DNA of 64,000 nt from Pedobacter paludis (GTDB lineage: Bacteria > Bacteroidota > Bacteroidia > Sphingobacteriales > Sphingobacteriaceae). The position numbers and the translations under genes are program-made. Of this stretch, positions 15,297 through 23,657 are shown piece by piece. Where the stretch lies: the NCBI RefSeq assembly GCF_003173575.1, contig NZ_QGNY01000009.1:62001-126000 (forward strand). The letters are read 5' to 3'. The notes under the pieces are model-generated. The model had not been told where the DNA came from and did no database searches. It saw nothing but the letters and a program-made list of their open reading frames with translations. Position 1 is the first letter of the stretch. Each line of letters opens with the position of its first letter.

Positions 15297-16142
15297 ATGG
15301 CTTGGTTTAAGAGAGAGAATAAAGGTATCATTACCACAACAGAAGAGAAAAAAGAAGCACCAGATGGCTTGTGGAATAAATGTCCAAATTGTAAAAAACC
15401 GCTACATCAGGCAGAACTCCAGGAAAACAAATACGTTTGCCACTACTGCGATTACCACCTAAGAGTAGGGTCTAAAGAATATTTCGAGGTTTTATTTGAT
15501 AACAATGATTTTAAAGAGCTTTTTGCCAATCTAACATCAGGCGATCCTTTAAATTTTAACGATAATAAACCTTACACCGATAGAATCGTAGAAAGTCAGG
15601 CTAAAACCGGCTTGAAAGATGCAATCCGGGCAGGAGTTGGTAAAATTGAAGGTCAGGATATTGTAATCGCCTGTATGGATTTTGCCTTTATCGGCGGTTC
15701 GATGGGTTCTGTTGTTGGGGAGAAAATTGCACGCTCAATCGATTATAGTATTAAACACAAAATTCCGTTCTTAATGATTTCAAAGTCAGGAGGAGCAAGA
15801 ATGATGGAAGCTGCATTCTCTTTAATGCAGATGGCTAAAACATCGGCAAAGCTAGCTTTGTTGGGTCAAGCAAAAATTCCTTATATCTCTTTATTAACAG
15901 ATCCAACAACGGGTGGTGTTACGGCATCATACGCTATGCTTGGCGATATTAACATTGCAGAACCGGGCGCTTTAATCGGCTTTGCTGGCCCAAGGGTTAT
16001 AAAAGAAACCATCAAGAAAGATTTGCCAAAAGGTTTCCAAACTTCTGAATTTGTTTTGGAACATGGTTTCTTAGATTTTATTGTGGATAGAAGAGCAATG
16101 AAAGCAAAACTGGGCGCTTTTATTAAGATGATGAATAATTAA
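15297..16142 (+). CDS. accD: Acetyl-CoA carboxylase carboxyltransferase subunit beta
   Basis: 281 residues. AccD moves the carboxyl group from carboxybiotin to acetyl-CoA, giving malonyl-CoA for fatty acid synthesis, as a complex with AccA. The N-terminal zinc ribbon has C29, C32, C48 and C51 (CPNC...CHYC), followed by the crotonase-fold carboxyltransferase domain with SKSGGARMMEA and TTGGVTASYAMLGD. ATG 15297 (MAWFKRENKG) is preferred over a start nine codons upstream because the family begins at MAWF. AccA, AccB and AccC are not in the window. A strong terminator follows. Confidence 0.96.
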   Translation: MAWFKRENKGIITTTEEKKEAPDGLWNKCPNCKKPLHQAELQENKYVCHYCDYHLRVGSKEYFEVLFDNNDFKELFANLTSGDPLNFNDNKPYTDRIVESQAKTGLKDAIRAGVGKIEGQDIVIACMDFAFIGGSMGSVVGEKIARSIDYSIKHKIPFLMISKSGGARMMEAAFSLMQMAKTSAKLALLGQAKIPYISLLTDPTTGGVTASYAMLGDINIAEPGALIGFAGPRVIKETIKKDLPKGFQTSEFVLEHGFLDFIVDRRAMKAKLGAFIKMMNN

Positions 16143-16487
16143 TTTTCAGATTAATTGCTTAACTGTTAAATTGGTTAATTGATATTTTGAAAAGCAGGGT
16201 TAGAATTACTTCGGTTATTTAAGCCCTGCTTTTTGCTTATAGGCCCAATTAGAAAATTTACATAAGCAAGCATATAAGTAAAAGAAATAGATGTAATGCT
16301 TAAAATTGGGCGATGACGCTTCAGTTGGGTTTTAAGCTCCGCTGGGCGTAAAAAATAGTTTCAGACCTTAGTGGCACCAAGCCAAACCCAGAGACAGAAA
16401 TATTGCATAACATTATTCTTTTTGTTACTAAATGCAAGATTGGTATTTTAGCACCTTGCTTTCAGCAAATAATTACTAAAAAAGAAC
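16143..16487. other. 345-bp gap between accD and mazG
   Basis: Contains the accD terminator (16190-16236). The remainder has no convincing gene or repeat apart from short G/C-rich stretches around 16310-16390. Confidence 0.5.
16190..16236 (+). terminator. Rho-independent terminator of accD
   Basis: AAAGCAGGG (16191-16199) and CCCTGCTTT (16224-16232) with continuing T, 48 bp after the stop codon. Confidence 0.85.
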
Positions 16488-17294
16488 ATGCCCAACAACC
16501 CAATTCCAGCAAGTGCCCATAATCCAGCTGATGCCTTTACCCGTTTACTTACTGTTTTAGATACACTTAGAACTCAATGTCCGTGGGATAAAAAACAGAC
16601 AATGGAAACTCTGCGTCATTTAACTATTGAAGAAACGTATGAGTTATCTGATGCGATTTTAGATGGCGATTTAAATGAAATTAAAAAAGAACTTGGCGAT
16701 GTAATGATGCATTTGGTTTTTTATTCCAGAATTGCTTCCGAAACAAACGATTTTAACATTACAGATGTTTTAAATGGTGTTTGCGATAAACTGGTTAATC
16801 GCCATCCTCATATTTATGGCGATGTTGAAGTTCAAAATGAAGAAGACGTAAAGCGAAATTGGGAACAAATTAAACTGAAAGAAGGCAATAAATCGGTCTT
16901 GGCTGGTGTTCCTTCTTCTCTGCCAGCACTTGTTAAAGCATCAAGAATACAGGAAAAAGCTCGTGGCGTGGGCTTTGATTGGGAAGATAAAAATCAGGTT
17001 TGGGAAAAGGTTGAAGAAGAATTACAGGAATTTAAGGCAGAATTTAATGTATCCGATAATACCGCAATTGATGTAGAAAAAGCTGAATCTGAATTTGGCG
17101 ATGTTCTTTTTTCTTTAATTAATTATGCCCGCTTTATTAACATCAACCCGGAAAATGCACTAGAAAAAACAAATAAAAAATTCATCAAGCGTTTTCAGTA
17201 TTTAGAAAGTAAGGCTAAAGACAATGGAAAAGCCCTGGCTGATATGACCCTTGCCGAAATGGATGTGTATTGGAATGAGGCAAAGAAGCTATAA
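16488..17294 (+). CDS. mazG: Nucleoside triphosphate pyrophosphohydrolase
   Basis: 268 residues, the two-domain MazG type, which hydrolyses NTPs/dNTPs to the monophosphate and pyrophosphate and cleans nucleotide pools. The N-terminal half has CPWDKKQTMETLRHLTIEE followed by ELGDVMMHLVFYSRI (the EExxE...ExxD magnesium site) and the second half repeats the pattern with EEELQEFKAE and ESEFGDVLFSLINYAR. The join VPSSLPALVKASRIQEKARGVGFDW is typical. Convergent with the YchJ gene with only 11 bp between stops and no visible terminator. Confidence 0.95.
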   Translation: MPNNPIPASAHNPADAFTRLLTVLDTLRTQCPWDKKQTMETLRHLTIEETYELSDAILDGDLNEIKKELGDVMMHLVFYSRIASETNDFNITDVLNGVCDKLVNRHPHIYGDVEVQNEEDVKRNWEQIKLKEGNKSVLAGVPSSLPALVKASRIQEKARGVGFDWEDKNQVWEKVEEELQEFKAEFNVSDNTAIDVEKAESEFGDVLFSLINYARFININPENALEKTNKKFIKRFQYLESKAKDNGKALADMTLAEMDVYWNEAKKL

Positions 17295-17305
17295 TAATTA
17301 CCTAT

Positions 17306-17686
17306 CTAATAAAACTCACCATCAACATAATACCACTTACCATCTTCTAATTTGAAGTTTGATTTTTCGTGCAAAACCTCTGGCTGAAATTTTTTATTCA
17401 GGTAATAAGCTTTGAACTCAACTACATCAAAAGTAGAAGAAACGATTTCCAATTTAACCCATTTGGTATTTTTAGCACTGCTTAGATAAGCACTTTTAGA
17501 GTTCCCTCCTCTTTTGCTAAAATGAGTGGTATCGTAAAGATAATCTGCATTTGCCACTACAAATGCCGAATATCTAGATCGCATTAAGGCCTCTGCAGTG
17601 GGCGCTATTTTGGTTTTTAAGTGATAAGGCTGGCAACAATTGACATATTGCAAACCACTTCCACAAGGGCAACTCGTTAGATTCAT
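17306..17686 (-). CDS. YchJ family protein with SEC-C metal-binding motif
   Basis: 126 residues. The N-terminal CPCGSGLQYVNCCQPY is a SEC-C zinc motif and the rest (PTAEALMRSRYSAFVVANADYLYDTTH) is the YchJ/NTF2-like domain; the biological role is unknown in the family. The frame remains open 38 codons upstream, but that extension overlaps the truA start region and has no family resemblance, so the ATG at 17686 is used. It is back-to-back with truA, with 94 bp between the starts. Confidence 0.88.
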   Translation of the reverse strand: MNLTSCPCGSGLQYVNCCQPYHLKTKIAPTAEALMRSRYSAFVVANADYLYDTTHFSKRGGNSKSAYLSSAKNTKWVKLEIVSSTFDVVEFKAYYLNKKFQPEVLHEKSNFKLEDGKWYYVDGEFY

Positions 17687-17780
17687 GTTAAATTTAAAGG
17701 TTATCAAAAAATCCTTGAGAACAAAAATATGATTTAATATTCCCGATGCTAAAATTTGCGTAAAATTGCAGTCGAAACAA

Positions 17781-18581
17781 ATGAGATATTTCTTCCACAT
17801 TGCATATCAAGGTCAGCATTTTAGCGGTTGGCAAAAACAGCCCGGTGTTAAAAGCGTTCAGGAGGTTATAGAACAATCTCTTTCCAAGATTTTAAAAAAA
17901 CCTGTCCAAATTATTGGCTGTGGCAGAACCGATGCGCATGTGCACGCAAGTCAGTTTTTTTTTCACGCAGATTTCGAAACCGAGTTTGAATTTGATTTAC
18001 TTTTTATCTTAAACAAATCGCTTCCACACAGCATTGCCGTTTTCGATATTATAAAAATGGAAGGTTTGCCACACGCCCGTTTCGATGCTGTACAACGGAA
18101 ATACGATTACTTTATCCATACGTACAAAGATCCTTTTTTGGGCACGCAGAGTTCTTATTACCACGAAAACAACCTCGATTTTAAGAAAATGAAGCAGGCT
18201 GTTAGTTTACTGTCACAGTATAAGGATTATAGAAATTTTTGTACACATCCTGATAAATATGAGCATACCATCTGTAACGTAATGGAAGCTGATTTATTTG
18301 TAAATGCGAAGGAAAACAGAATCCGATTTCACATTGCAAGCAATCGTTTTTTGGGTAAGATGATTCGCATTTTAATGGGCCAGATACTTTTAATTGGAAA
18401 GGGCGGTTTGAGTGTAGATCAGTTTGAAAACAATTTAAACGGTGCCGAGAGGCCAAAGTTATTGCTTCCTGCACACCCTACTGGATTGTTTTTATCCAAA
18501 GTCACCTATCCGTATTTAAACCTCGTACCCAAAACAGAGTTCTTGACAGATACGCAAGGTACGGAATGGCTTTCTGTATAG
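17781..18581 (+). CDS. truA: tRNA pseudouridine(38-40) synthase
   Basis: 266 residues. TruA isomerises uridines 38-40 in the anticodon stem of many tRNAs. The catalytic aspartate is D51 in GCGRTDAHVHASQ; YQGQHFSGWQKQPG (9-22) and FLGKMIRILMG are typical. ATG 17781 (MRYFFHIAYQG) is favoured over the five-codon-longer frame. Monocistronic and preceded by the divergent YchJ gene. Confidence 0.94.
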   Translation: MRYFFHIAYQGQHFSGWQKQPGVKSVQEVIEQSLSKILKKPVQIIGCGRTDAHVHASQFFFHADFETEFEFDLLFILNKSLPHSIAVFDIIKMEGLPHARFDAVQRKYDYFIHTYKDPFLGTQSSYYHENNLDFKKMKQAVSLLSQYKDYRNFCTHPDKYEHTICNVMEADLFVNAKENRIRFHIASNRFLGKMIRILMGQILLIGKGGLSVDQFENNLNGAERPKLLLPAHPTGLFLSKVTYPYLNLVPKTEFLTDTQGTEWLSV

Positions 18582-18619
18582 TAATTATGGTATTTAAACT
18601 TTAATAGATGCAGTATTTT

Positions 18620-18705
18620 GCCTAATAGACCCGATAGAAGCGTAAAGCCCACAGCGAAGCGAGGACTTGAAGCGCATAGCGGGACTAACCTTGAACCGAA
18701 CCACG
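18620..18705. repeat. G/C-richer dispersed-type sequence between truA and the permease gene
   Basis: The CCCGATAGAAGCG, AGCGAAGCGAGGACT and GAAGCGCATAGCGGGACT words stand out from the A/T-rich background and contain internally repeated GAAGCG. It looks like another dispersed intergenic element, but no second copy is present here. An 85-codon frame through it is rejected. Confidence 0.35.
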
Positions 18706-18736
18706 GCAACTGCTCTTCAAATATTTATATAAAAAC

Positions 18737-19957
18737 TTATTTAAAGCGAATCGCCTTAAGCGGAGAAACCTTACTAATGAGTAATGATGGTATGATAAGA
18801 ACGGTTAAACACACCACAATCGTAACCAAATTTAGCAGGAAAACATCCATAAAATGGAATTCTATTGGTGCATAAGCCAAAAAATAAGAGCTTTGATCGA
18901 GCTTGAAGATATGCGTAGACTGCTGTAAAAACCCTAAACCCAAACCTAAAATATTGCCAAGTATTAAACCAATACCGATTAAATATGCCGCGTTATAAAG
19001 GAAAATCTTCATAATACTAAAGTTGTTTGCTCCAAAGGCTTTTAACATACCAATCATGTTGGTGCGCTCTAAAATCATGATTAACAATGCTGTAACCATA
19101 TTAATTACGCCGACAATAAGCATCAGGATTAAAAGTACTTTGGTATTTACATCAAGCAGGCCGAGCCAGGTAAATATATTTGGAAAGTTTTCTTTAATAG
19201 AATAAGATCGAAGTGTAGATGGTAAATTGTCGTAAATTTGATCAGCAACGGTTTTTAATTTCGTAAAATCTTTGATTTTAATTTCAACCCCTCCAATTTC
19301 GTTTGATTTCCAATTGTTAAGGCGTTTTACAATATTCAAATTACCCAATACAAAGCCTTTATCTATATCTTCTACGCCGATATCATAAATCCCTACGATT
19401 TTAAATTTACGCTTACGCGGCGGATCCTGAACGAAATACATGATAAAATCATCGCCAGTTTTAAGCTTCAATCGGTTAGCTGTATAGCTCGAAATAAGAA
19501 GTTCCTGCATGGCGGCGGTACTGTCTCTAAAATCGATTATCGTTCCACTGATGATGTGCTTTTTGATGTAGTCCCAGTTGTAGGTTTTATCGATCCCTTT
19601 AAAATTTATCCCTTCAATTTCATTATTTGCCGAAAGTATGGCGGGCTTTGTTGCAAAGGGATAATAATAATCTATCTCGGGATTTTTCTTTAATTTTTTA
19701 TTGGTTTCAGCGTCAAAAACGAATGGAGAATGTTCAAAAGAGTTATTTAAATCATAACGGGTAATCTGAACATCGCCCAAATAACCTCTAACCTTATCCT
19801 GGATTTCGGTTTTGAAGCCTTTTATGATGGCGATTGATAAAATCATAACGGCCAAACTTAGCATTACGCCTGCAATTGCGATGCGCACAATGAGCTTAGA
19901 AAAAGTTCGTTCTGATTTTATGGCAATCCGCCCAGCTATGAAATATTCGAAATTCAA
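18737..19957 (-). CDS. FtsX-like / LolC-LolE family ABC transporter permease
   Basis: 406 residues with the MacB/LolC architecture: an N-terminal membrane helix after AIKSERTFSKLIVRIAIAGVMLS, a large periplasmic domain (about 50-265), then three C-terminal helices including VLLILMLIVGVINMVTALL and LIGIGLILGNILGLGLGF. N-terminal FIAGRIA and the LxxxLGA-like MLKAFGANNFSIMKIF coupling segment match lipoprotein-releasing permeases, which extract lipoproteins from the inner membrane for transfer to the outer membrane. No ATPase gene is adjacent. Other MacB-type roles are possible. Confidence 0.85.
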   Translation of the reverse strand: MNFEYFIAGRIAIKSERTFSKLIVRIAIAGVMLSLAVMILSIAIIKGFKTEIQDKVRGYLGDVQITRYDLNNSFEHSPFVFDAETNKKLKKNPEIDYYYPFATKPAILSANNEIEGINFKGIDKTYNWDYIKKHIISGTIIDFRDSTAAMQELLISSYTANRLKLKTGDDFIMYFVQDPPRKRKFKIVGIYDIGVEDIDKGFVLGNLNIVKRLNNWKSNEIGGVEIKIKDFTKLKTVADQIYDNLPSTLRSYSIKENFPNIFTWLGLLDVNTKVLLILMLIVGVINMVTALLIMILERTNMIGMLKAFGANNFSIMKIFLYNAAYLIGIGLILGNILGLGLGFLQQSTHIFKLDQSSYFLAYAPIEFHFMDVFLLNLVTIVVCLTVLIIPSLLISKVSPLKAIRFK

Positions 19958-20135
19958 TTTTGATTGATTTATATGGACAAAAATGCTTAAATCCTTTTTA
20001 AAAATGGCACTATTTCGGAATTAATAGCCAAAATTTATAATGCTTTAACGGATACATAATGTAAAAAATTTGAGAATTGTTTTAATGTTAAATTGTTTTT
20101 ATTGATACTTGATGCTAAATAAGGATACCTCCATT

Positions 20136-21401
20136 ATGAAAACATACATCAGCATTGCTTTAACTTGTTTAATAGCGCTATCTGCATGCGGGCAGCAATC
20201 AAAACCTACCGAGCAACTTGGCAAAACTCCAAGCGAGCGAAAATTATTAATTCGAGATAACCTAAAATTGCCAAACGGTTTTAAAACCGGGGCAGAACAA
20301 ACCGAAAAATACTTACCGTTATTAAAAGGTAAGCGTGTTGGTATGGTGGTTAACCCAACTTCTATTATTGGAAATGAGACATCTGTGGATAGTTTATTGA
20401 AACGTGGTGTTAAAATTCAAAAAATATTCGGACCCGAACATGGTTTTAGGGGAAATGCAAGTGCCGGTGTTAGTGTAAATGACGATGTGGATACCAAAAC
20501 AGGCATAAAAGCAATTTCCTTATATGGAAAACACAGTACACCTACGGCTGAGGATTTAGCGGATATTGATGTTATGATATTTGACATTCAAGATGTTGGT
20601 GTTCGCTTTTATACCTACATTAATACCTTGCAACACGTTATGGAGGCTTGCGCTGTTAACAACAAGGAACTTTTAATTTTGGATAGACCAAACCCAAATG
20701 GTTATTTAATCGATGGCCCCATTTTAGACCCAAAATTTAAATCAGGAATTGGTATTCAGCCTATTCCCATTGCGCATGGCTTAACTGTAGGTGAGTATGC
20801 GCAAATGTTAAATGGTGAGGGCTGGTTAAAAGACAAAGTGAAATGCAAAATCACGATAATAAAAAATGCAAATTATAATCATGATATGGAGTATACATTA
20901 CCTGTTAAGCCATCTCCTAATTTGAACACGCAACAGTCGATCATGCTTTATCCGACAACCTGTTTATTTGAAGGCACTTATTTAAACCATGGTCGTGGCA
21001 CAATGTTTCCGTTTACTATTGTAGGTGCGCCGTATCTAAAGGGAAAATTTGATTTCAATTTTACTCCGAAAAGCATTAAAGGGATGTCTGAAACACCTTT
21101 ATTTCAAGATCAGGTTTGTTATGGATTGGATTTAAGAACGTATGATGTTTCTAAGCTCAGAAAAACAAAAGCCATTAATTTAAGCTGGATAATTGAACTG
21201 TACAACGCATCGCCTAAAAAAGAAGATTTCTTTAATACCAAACTGAGCAAAGAAATGGGAACTATTGAAAAATTAGTCGGCGTTGCTGATTTTAGGCAAC
21301 AGATTGCCGATGGGAAAAGCGAAAAAGAAATAAGAGCAAGTTGGGAACCGGGATTAAGCGCTTACAAAACTATGCGTAAGAAGTATTTGCTTTATAATTA
21401 A
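20136..21401 (+). CDS. DUF1343 exo-N-acetylmuramidase (NamZ-like) lipoprotein
   Basis: 421 residues with a lipoprotein signal: MKTYISIALTCLIALSACGQ, lipobox LSAC with Cys19. The body carries DUF1343 signatures GKRVGMVVNPTS, FGPEHGFRGNASAG and LYPTTCLFEGTYLNHGRGT. Characterised DUF1343 proteins (B. subtilis NamZ/YbbC, Tannerella NamZ) release N-acetylmuramic acid from the non-reducing end of peptidoglycan fragments, so a role in cell-wall recycling at the periplasmic face is likely. ATG 20136 sits 12 bp after AAGGA and gives a proper signal peptide; the nine-codon longer frame does not. Monocistronic. Confidence 0.88.
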   Translation: MKTYISIALTCLIALSACGQQSKPTEQLGKTPSERKLLIRDNLKLPNGFKTGAEQTEKYLPLLKGKRVGMVVNPTSIIGNETSVDSLLKRGVKIQKIFGPEHGFRGNASAGVSVNDDVDTKTGIKAISLYGKHSTPTAEDLADIDVMIFDIQDVGVRFYTYINTLQHVMEACAVNNKELLILDRPNPNGYLIDGPILDPKFKSGIGIQPIPIAHGLTVGEYAQMLNGEGWLKDKVKCKITIIKNANYNHDMEYTLPVKPSPNLNTQQSIMLYPTTCLFEGTYLNHGRGTMFPFTIVGAPYLKGKFDFNFTPKSIKGMSETPLFQDQVCYGLDLRTYDVSKLRKTKAINLSWIIELYNASPKKEDFFNTKLSKEMGTIEKLVGVADFRQQIADGKSEKEIRASWEPGLSAYKTMRKKYLLYN

Positions 21402-21562
21402 TAATTGATTGAGGGATTTTGGGATGATGGGATAAATGGATGATAGAATGTTTGAATATGCAGTTCATTAAAACAATAATCAATTCTGCTTTGTTCTAAA
21501 TTTCGAGGTGATAATCAATCATTATCTAACTCAAAATTCAATCATTATTTTAAATTATTAAT

Positions 21563-21769
21563 ATGAACGGCCCCAAAGAAAAAAGTGATAAACCAGGAAG
21601 TAATTATCAGGAAGAAGTACCAAAAGGACGTGAGCCGGTAGACCATAAAACGGTTAGAAAACCTAACGATAGTTTGCCCAATAAACCGTCTAAAACGAAC
21701 AATCCTGCTCAGCAAAGGGAAAATGAAGAACAACCAGTTCATCCAATCAAAAAAGCACCGAAAGAATAA
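21563..21769 (+). CDS. Small hydrophilic hypothetical protein (68 aa)
   Basis: 68 residues, dominated by P, K, E, N and Q, with no Cys, no hydrophobic segment and probably disordered. I do not recognise a family. Reasons to believe it: it starts with ATG in an A/T-rich leader, uses the window's normal codons, and ends exactly in the loop of a terminator hairpin whose left arm encodes its last residues (KKAPKE). It faces the histidine kinase gene convergently, 11 bp between stops. Such charged small proteins are common and mostly unstudied in Bacteroidota. Confidence 0.55.
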   Translation: MNGPKEKSDKPGSNYQEEVPKGREPVDHKTVRKPNDSLPNKPSKTNNPAQQRENEEQPVHPIKKAPKE

Positions 21770-21786
21770 TTTGGTGCTTTTTACAT
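21752..21786. terminator. Bidirectional terminator between the 68-aa gene and the kinase gene
   Basis: AAAGCACC (21752-21759) and GGTGCTTT (21773-21780) flanked by A-run and T-run on either side. The left arm lies inside the small plus-strand gene and the minus-strand kinase stop codon sits at 21781-21783. Confidence 0.8.
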
Positions 21787-23628
21787 TTTTAATGCAAAGT
21801 AAAAAGTAGCGCCTTTTCCTTCTTCACTTTCAACCCAAATTCTCCCTCCTTCATTTTTTATAATCTCTGCAGAAATATAGAGTCCTAAACCAAGTCCTGG
21901 GTAAGTATGTTGCATTGATCCGCCCACTCTATAAAACTGATCGAAAACAAGACGTTGTGATTCTTTTGAAATTCCTATTCCATAATCCCGAACGTTAAAA
22001 ATAATTTCAGAATCCTGAACATAACTTTTAACATCGATCCTATTTGCATCTGTTGAATATTTTATGGCGTTAGACAGTAAATTAATAATTACCTGACCTA
22101 TTCGTTCCTTATCGGCAAACACAATTGCGTTGGATTGTAAATCAATATCAATAGTATGCTTTGAGGTGGTGTGCTGAATATCTTCAACTAAATCAGCAAT
22201 TGTTAAATCGAAATCAAATTTAACAGGATTGAATGTCATTTTACCCGACTGGATTTTTGTAACATCCAGTAAATCGCCAATTAAACTGGTTAATCGGTTT
22301 AACTGAAGGTCCATCTTGCTCACCATGCTCGCCTTTTTTTCGTCGCCTTCGCTACGGATTATCCGCTCAAGAACCTGGGCGTAAGCTTTAATACTGGTAA
22401 CCGGTGTTTTTAACTCGTGACTTGCAATACCCAAAAATTCGTCTTTTTGCTTTTGTAACTGAACTTGTTTTGTTACATCCATAGCTGCGTGAAGAATGGC
22501 GTAAACTTCTCCTTCTGCATTAAATAAAGGCTTGTAAGTAAAATTGAACCAAAAAGTTTGCAGTTTCCCATCAACAACTAAATCTGCTGCCTGTTGATCT
22601 GCATGATAGGGAATCCCTGTTCTGTAAACATCTTTTAAAAGACCAATAAAAGGCTGACCCTCAAGTTCGGGAATTGCTTTAAGCATGGGTTTACCGATTA
22701 CGTTTTTATCTTTACCCCAAAACTTCAGCAATTCATCATTAGCTAAACTTATGATAATATCTTCTCCTTCGTAGAGCCCAGTAGCCATTGGCGCATCCAA
22801 TAATAGATTTCTAAACCGCTCTTCGCTTTTGGCAACCTCATTTCTGGCAGTTACCTGGCCGGTAATTTCATTAGCCACAACCATAATTCCAGTAACTTTA
22901 TTATTGGCATCTCGTATTGGATCATATACAAAGTTGAAGAAACAATCCTTTAACACACCGTTTCTTTCTAAAGTTGCGAGTGTTTCATAACCATAGTGTG
23001 GCTTACCTGTTTCGTAAACCTCTTTAAGCAGGTCTGGGAATGGTTGATCAATAATTTCTGGCAACCCATCAATTAACTTTAAACCAATTACCTGTGATGT
23101 CTTGCCCCAAACTTTTAGTAAATCTGCATTTGCCTGCTCAATTATAAAATCCTTCCCTCTTAATATGCCAATTGCAACTGGTGCATCTAGAATCATTTTT
23201 TTAAATAATTCTTCGCTTTCTTTTATCTTGAATCTGGCATTAACCAGCTCAGTAACGTTGGTTGCATTATTTAGAATTGCGCAGATATTTCCGTTAAGGT
23301 CTCTTAAAGGCTTGTATGTAAAATCAAAATAAAATGTTTTTAGTACTCCATCATTTATCAGTTCAACCTTATCTTCCTTAGCTTCATAGGCGACGCCGGT
23401 TTGAAAAACATTTTTTAGAATTTGCAAAAAAGGCTGGCCTTCCAATTCTGGCAACGCTTGGCTGAGTTCTTTTCCAATTACCGATGCATCTTTACCCCAA
23501 GCATTTAAAATGGCTTTGTTTGCAATTTTAATTACCATGTTCTCTCCTACATATAGAGAGATTGGCATTGGAGATTCTTCTATTAAACTGTTAAAAAGCG
23601 CTGCGTTGTCGTTGAGATCAATTTGCAT
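21781..23628 (-). CDS. Triple-PAS sensor histidine kinase
   Basis: 615 residues, no signal peptide or membrane helix, so a cytoplasmic sensor kinase. Three consecutive PAS domains begin at about residues 11, 141 and 271, each with a W-G-K-[DT]...VIG motif and a [FY]-x-F-x-Y-[KD]-P-[LI] strand. HisKA follows with phospho-acceptor H404 (GIASHELKTPVTSIKAY), then HATPase_c with N-box INLLSNAIKYS, DYGIGI and GLGLGLYIS. No response regulator adjoins it, so its partner is unknown. ATG 23628 is preferred to the six-codon-longer start. It lies 29 bp after the topoisomerase gene on the same strand. Confidence 0.92.
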   Translation of the reverse strand: MQIDLNDNAALFNSLIEESPMPISLYVGENMVIKIANKAILNAWGKDASVIGKELSQALPELEGQPFLQILKNVFQTGVAYEAKEDKVELINDGVLKTFYFDFTYKPLRDLNGNICAILNNATNVTELVNARFKIKESEELFKKMILDAPVAIGILRGKDFIIEQANADLLKVWGKTSQVIGLKLIDGLPEIIDQPFPDLLKEVYETGKPHYGYETLATLERNGVLKDCFFNFVYDPIRDANNKVTGIMVVANEITGQVTARNEVAKSEERFRNLLLDAPMATGLYEGEDIIISLANDELLKFWGKDKNVIGKPMLKAIPELEGQPFIGLLKDVYRTGIPYHADQQAADLVVDGKLQTFWFNFTYKPLFNAEGEVYAILHAAMDVTKQVQLQKQKDEFLGIASHELKTPVTSIKAYAQVLERIIRSEGDEKKASMVSKMDLQLNRLTSLIGDLLDVTKIQSGKMTFNPVKFDFDLTIADLVEDIQHTTSKHTIDIDLQSNAIVFADKERIGQVIINLLSNAIKYSTDANRIDVKSYVQDSEIIFNVRDYGIGISKESQRLVFDQFYRVGGSMQHTYPGLGLGLYISAEIIKNEGGRIWVESEEGKGATFYFALKM

Positions 23629-23657
23629 ATTAAGGACAAAAAGCAAATATAATTTTT

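Noticed and set aside
18618..18875. 85-codon frame overlapping the permease 3' end
   Set aside because: Half lies in repeat-like DNA and half is antisense to the permease gene.
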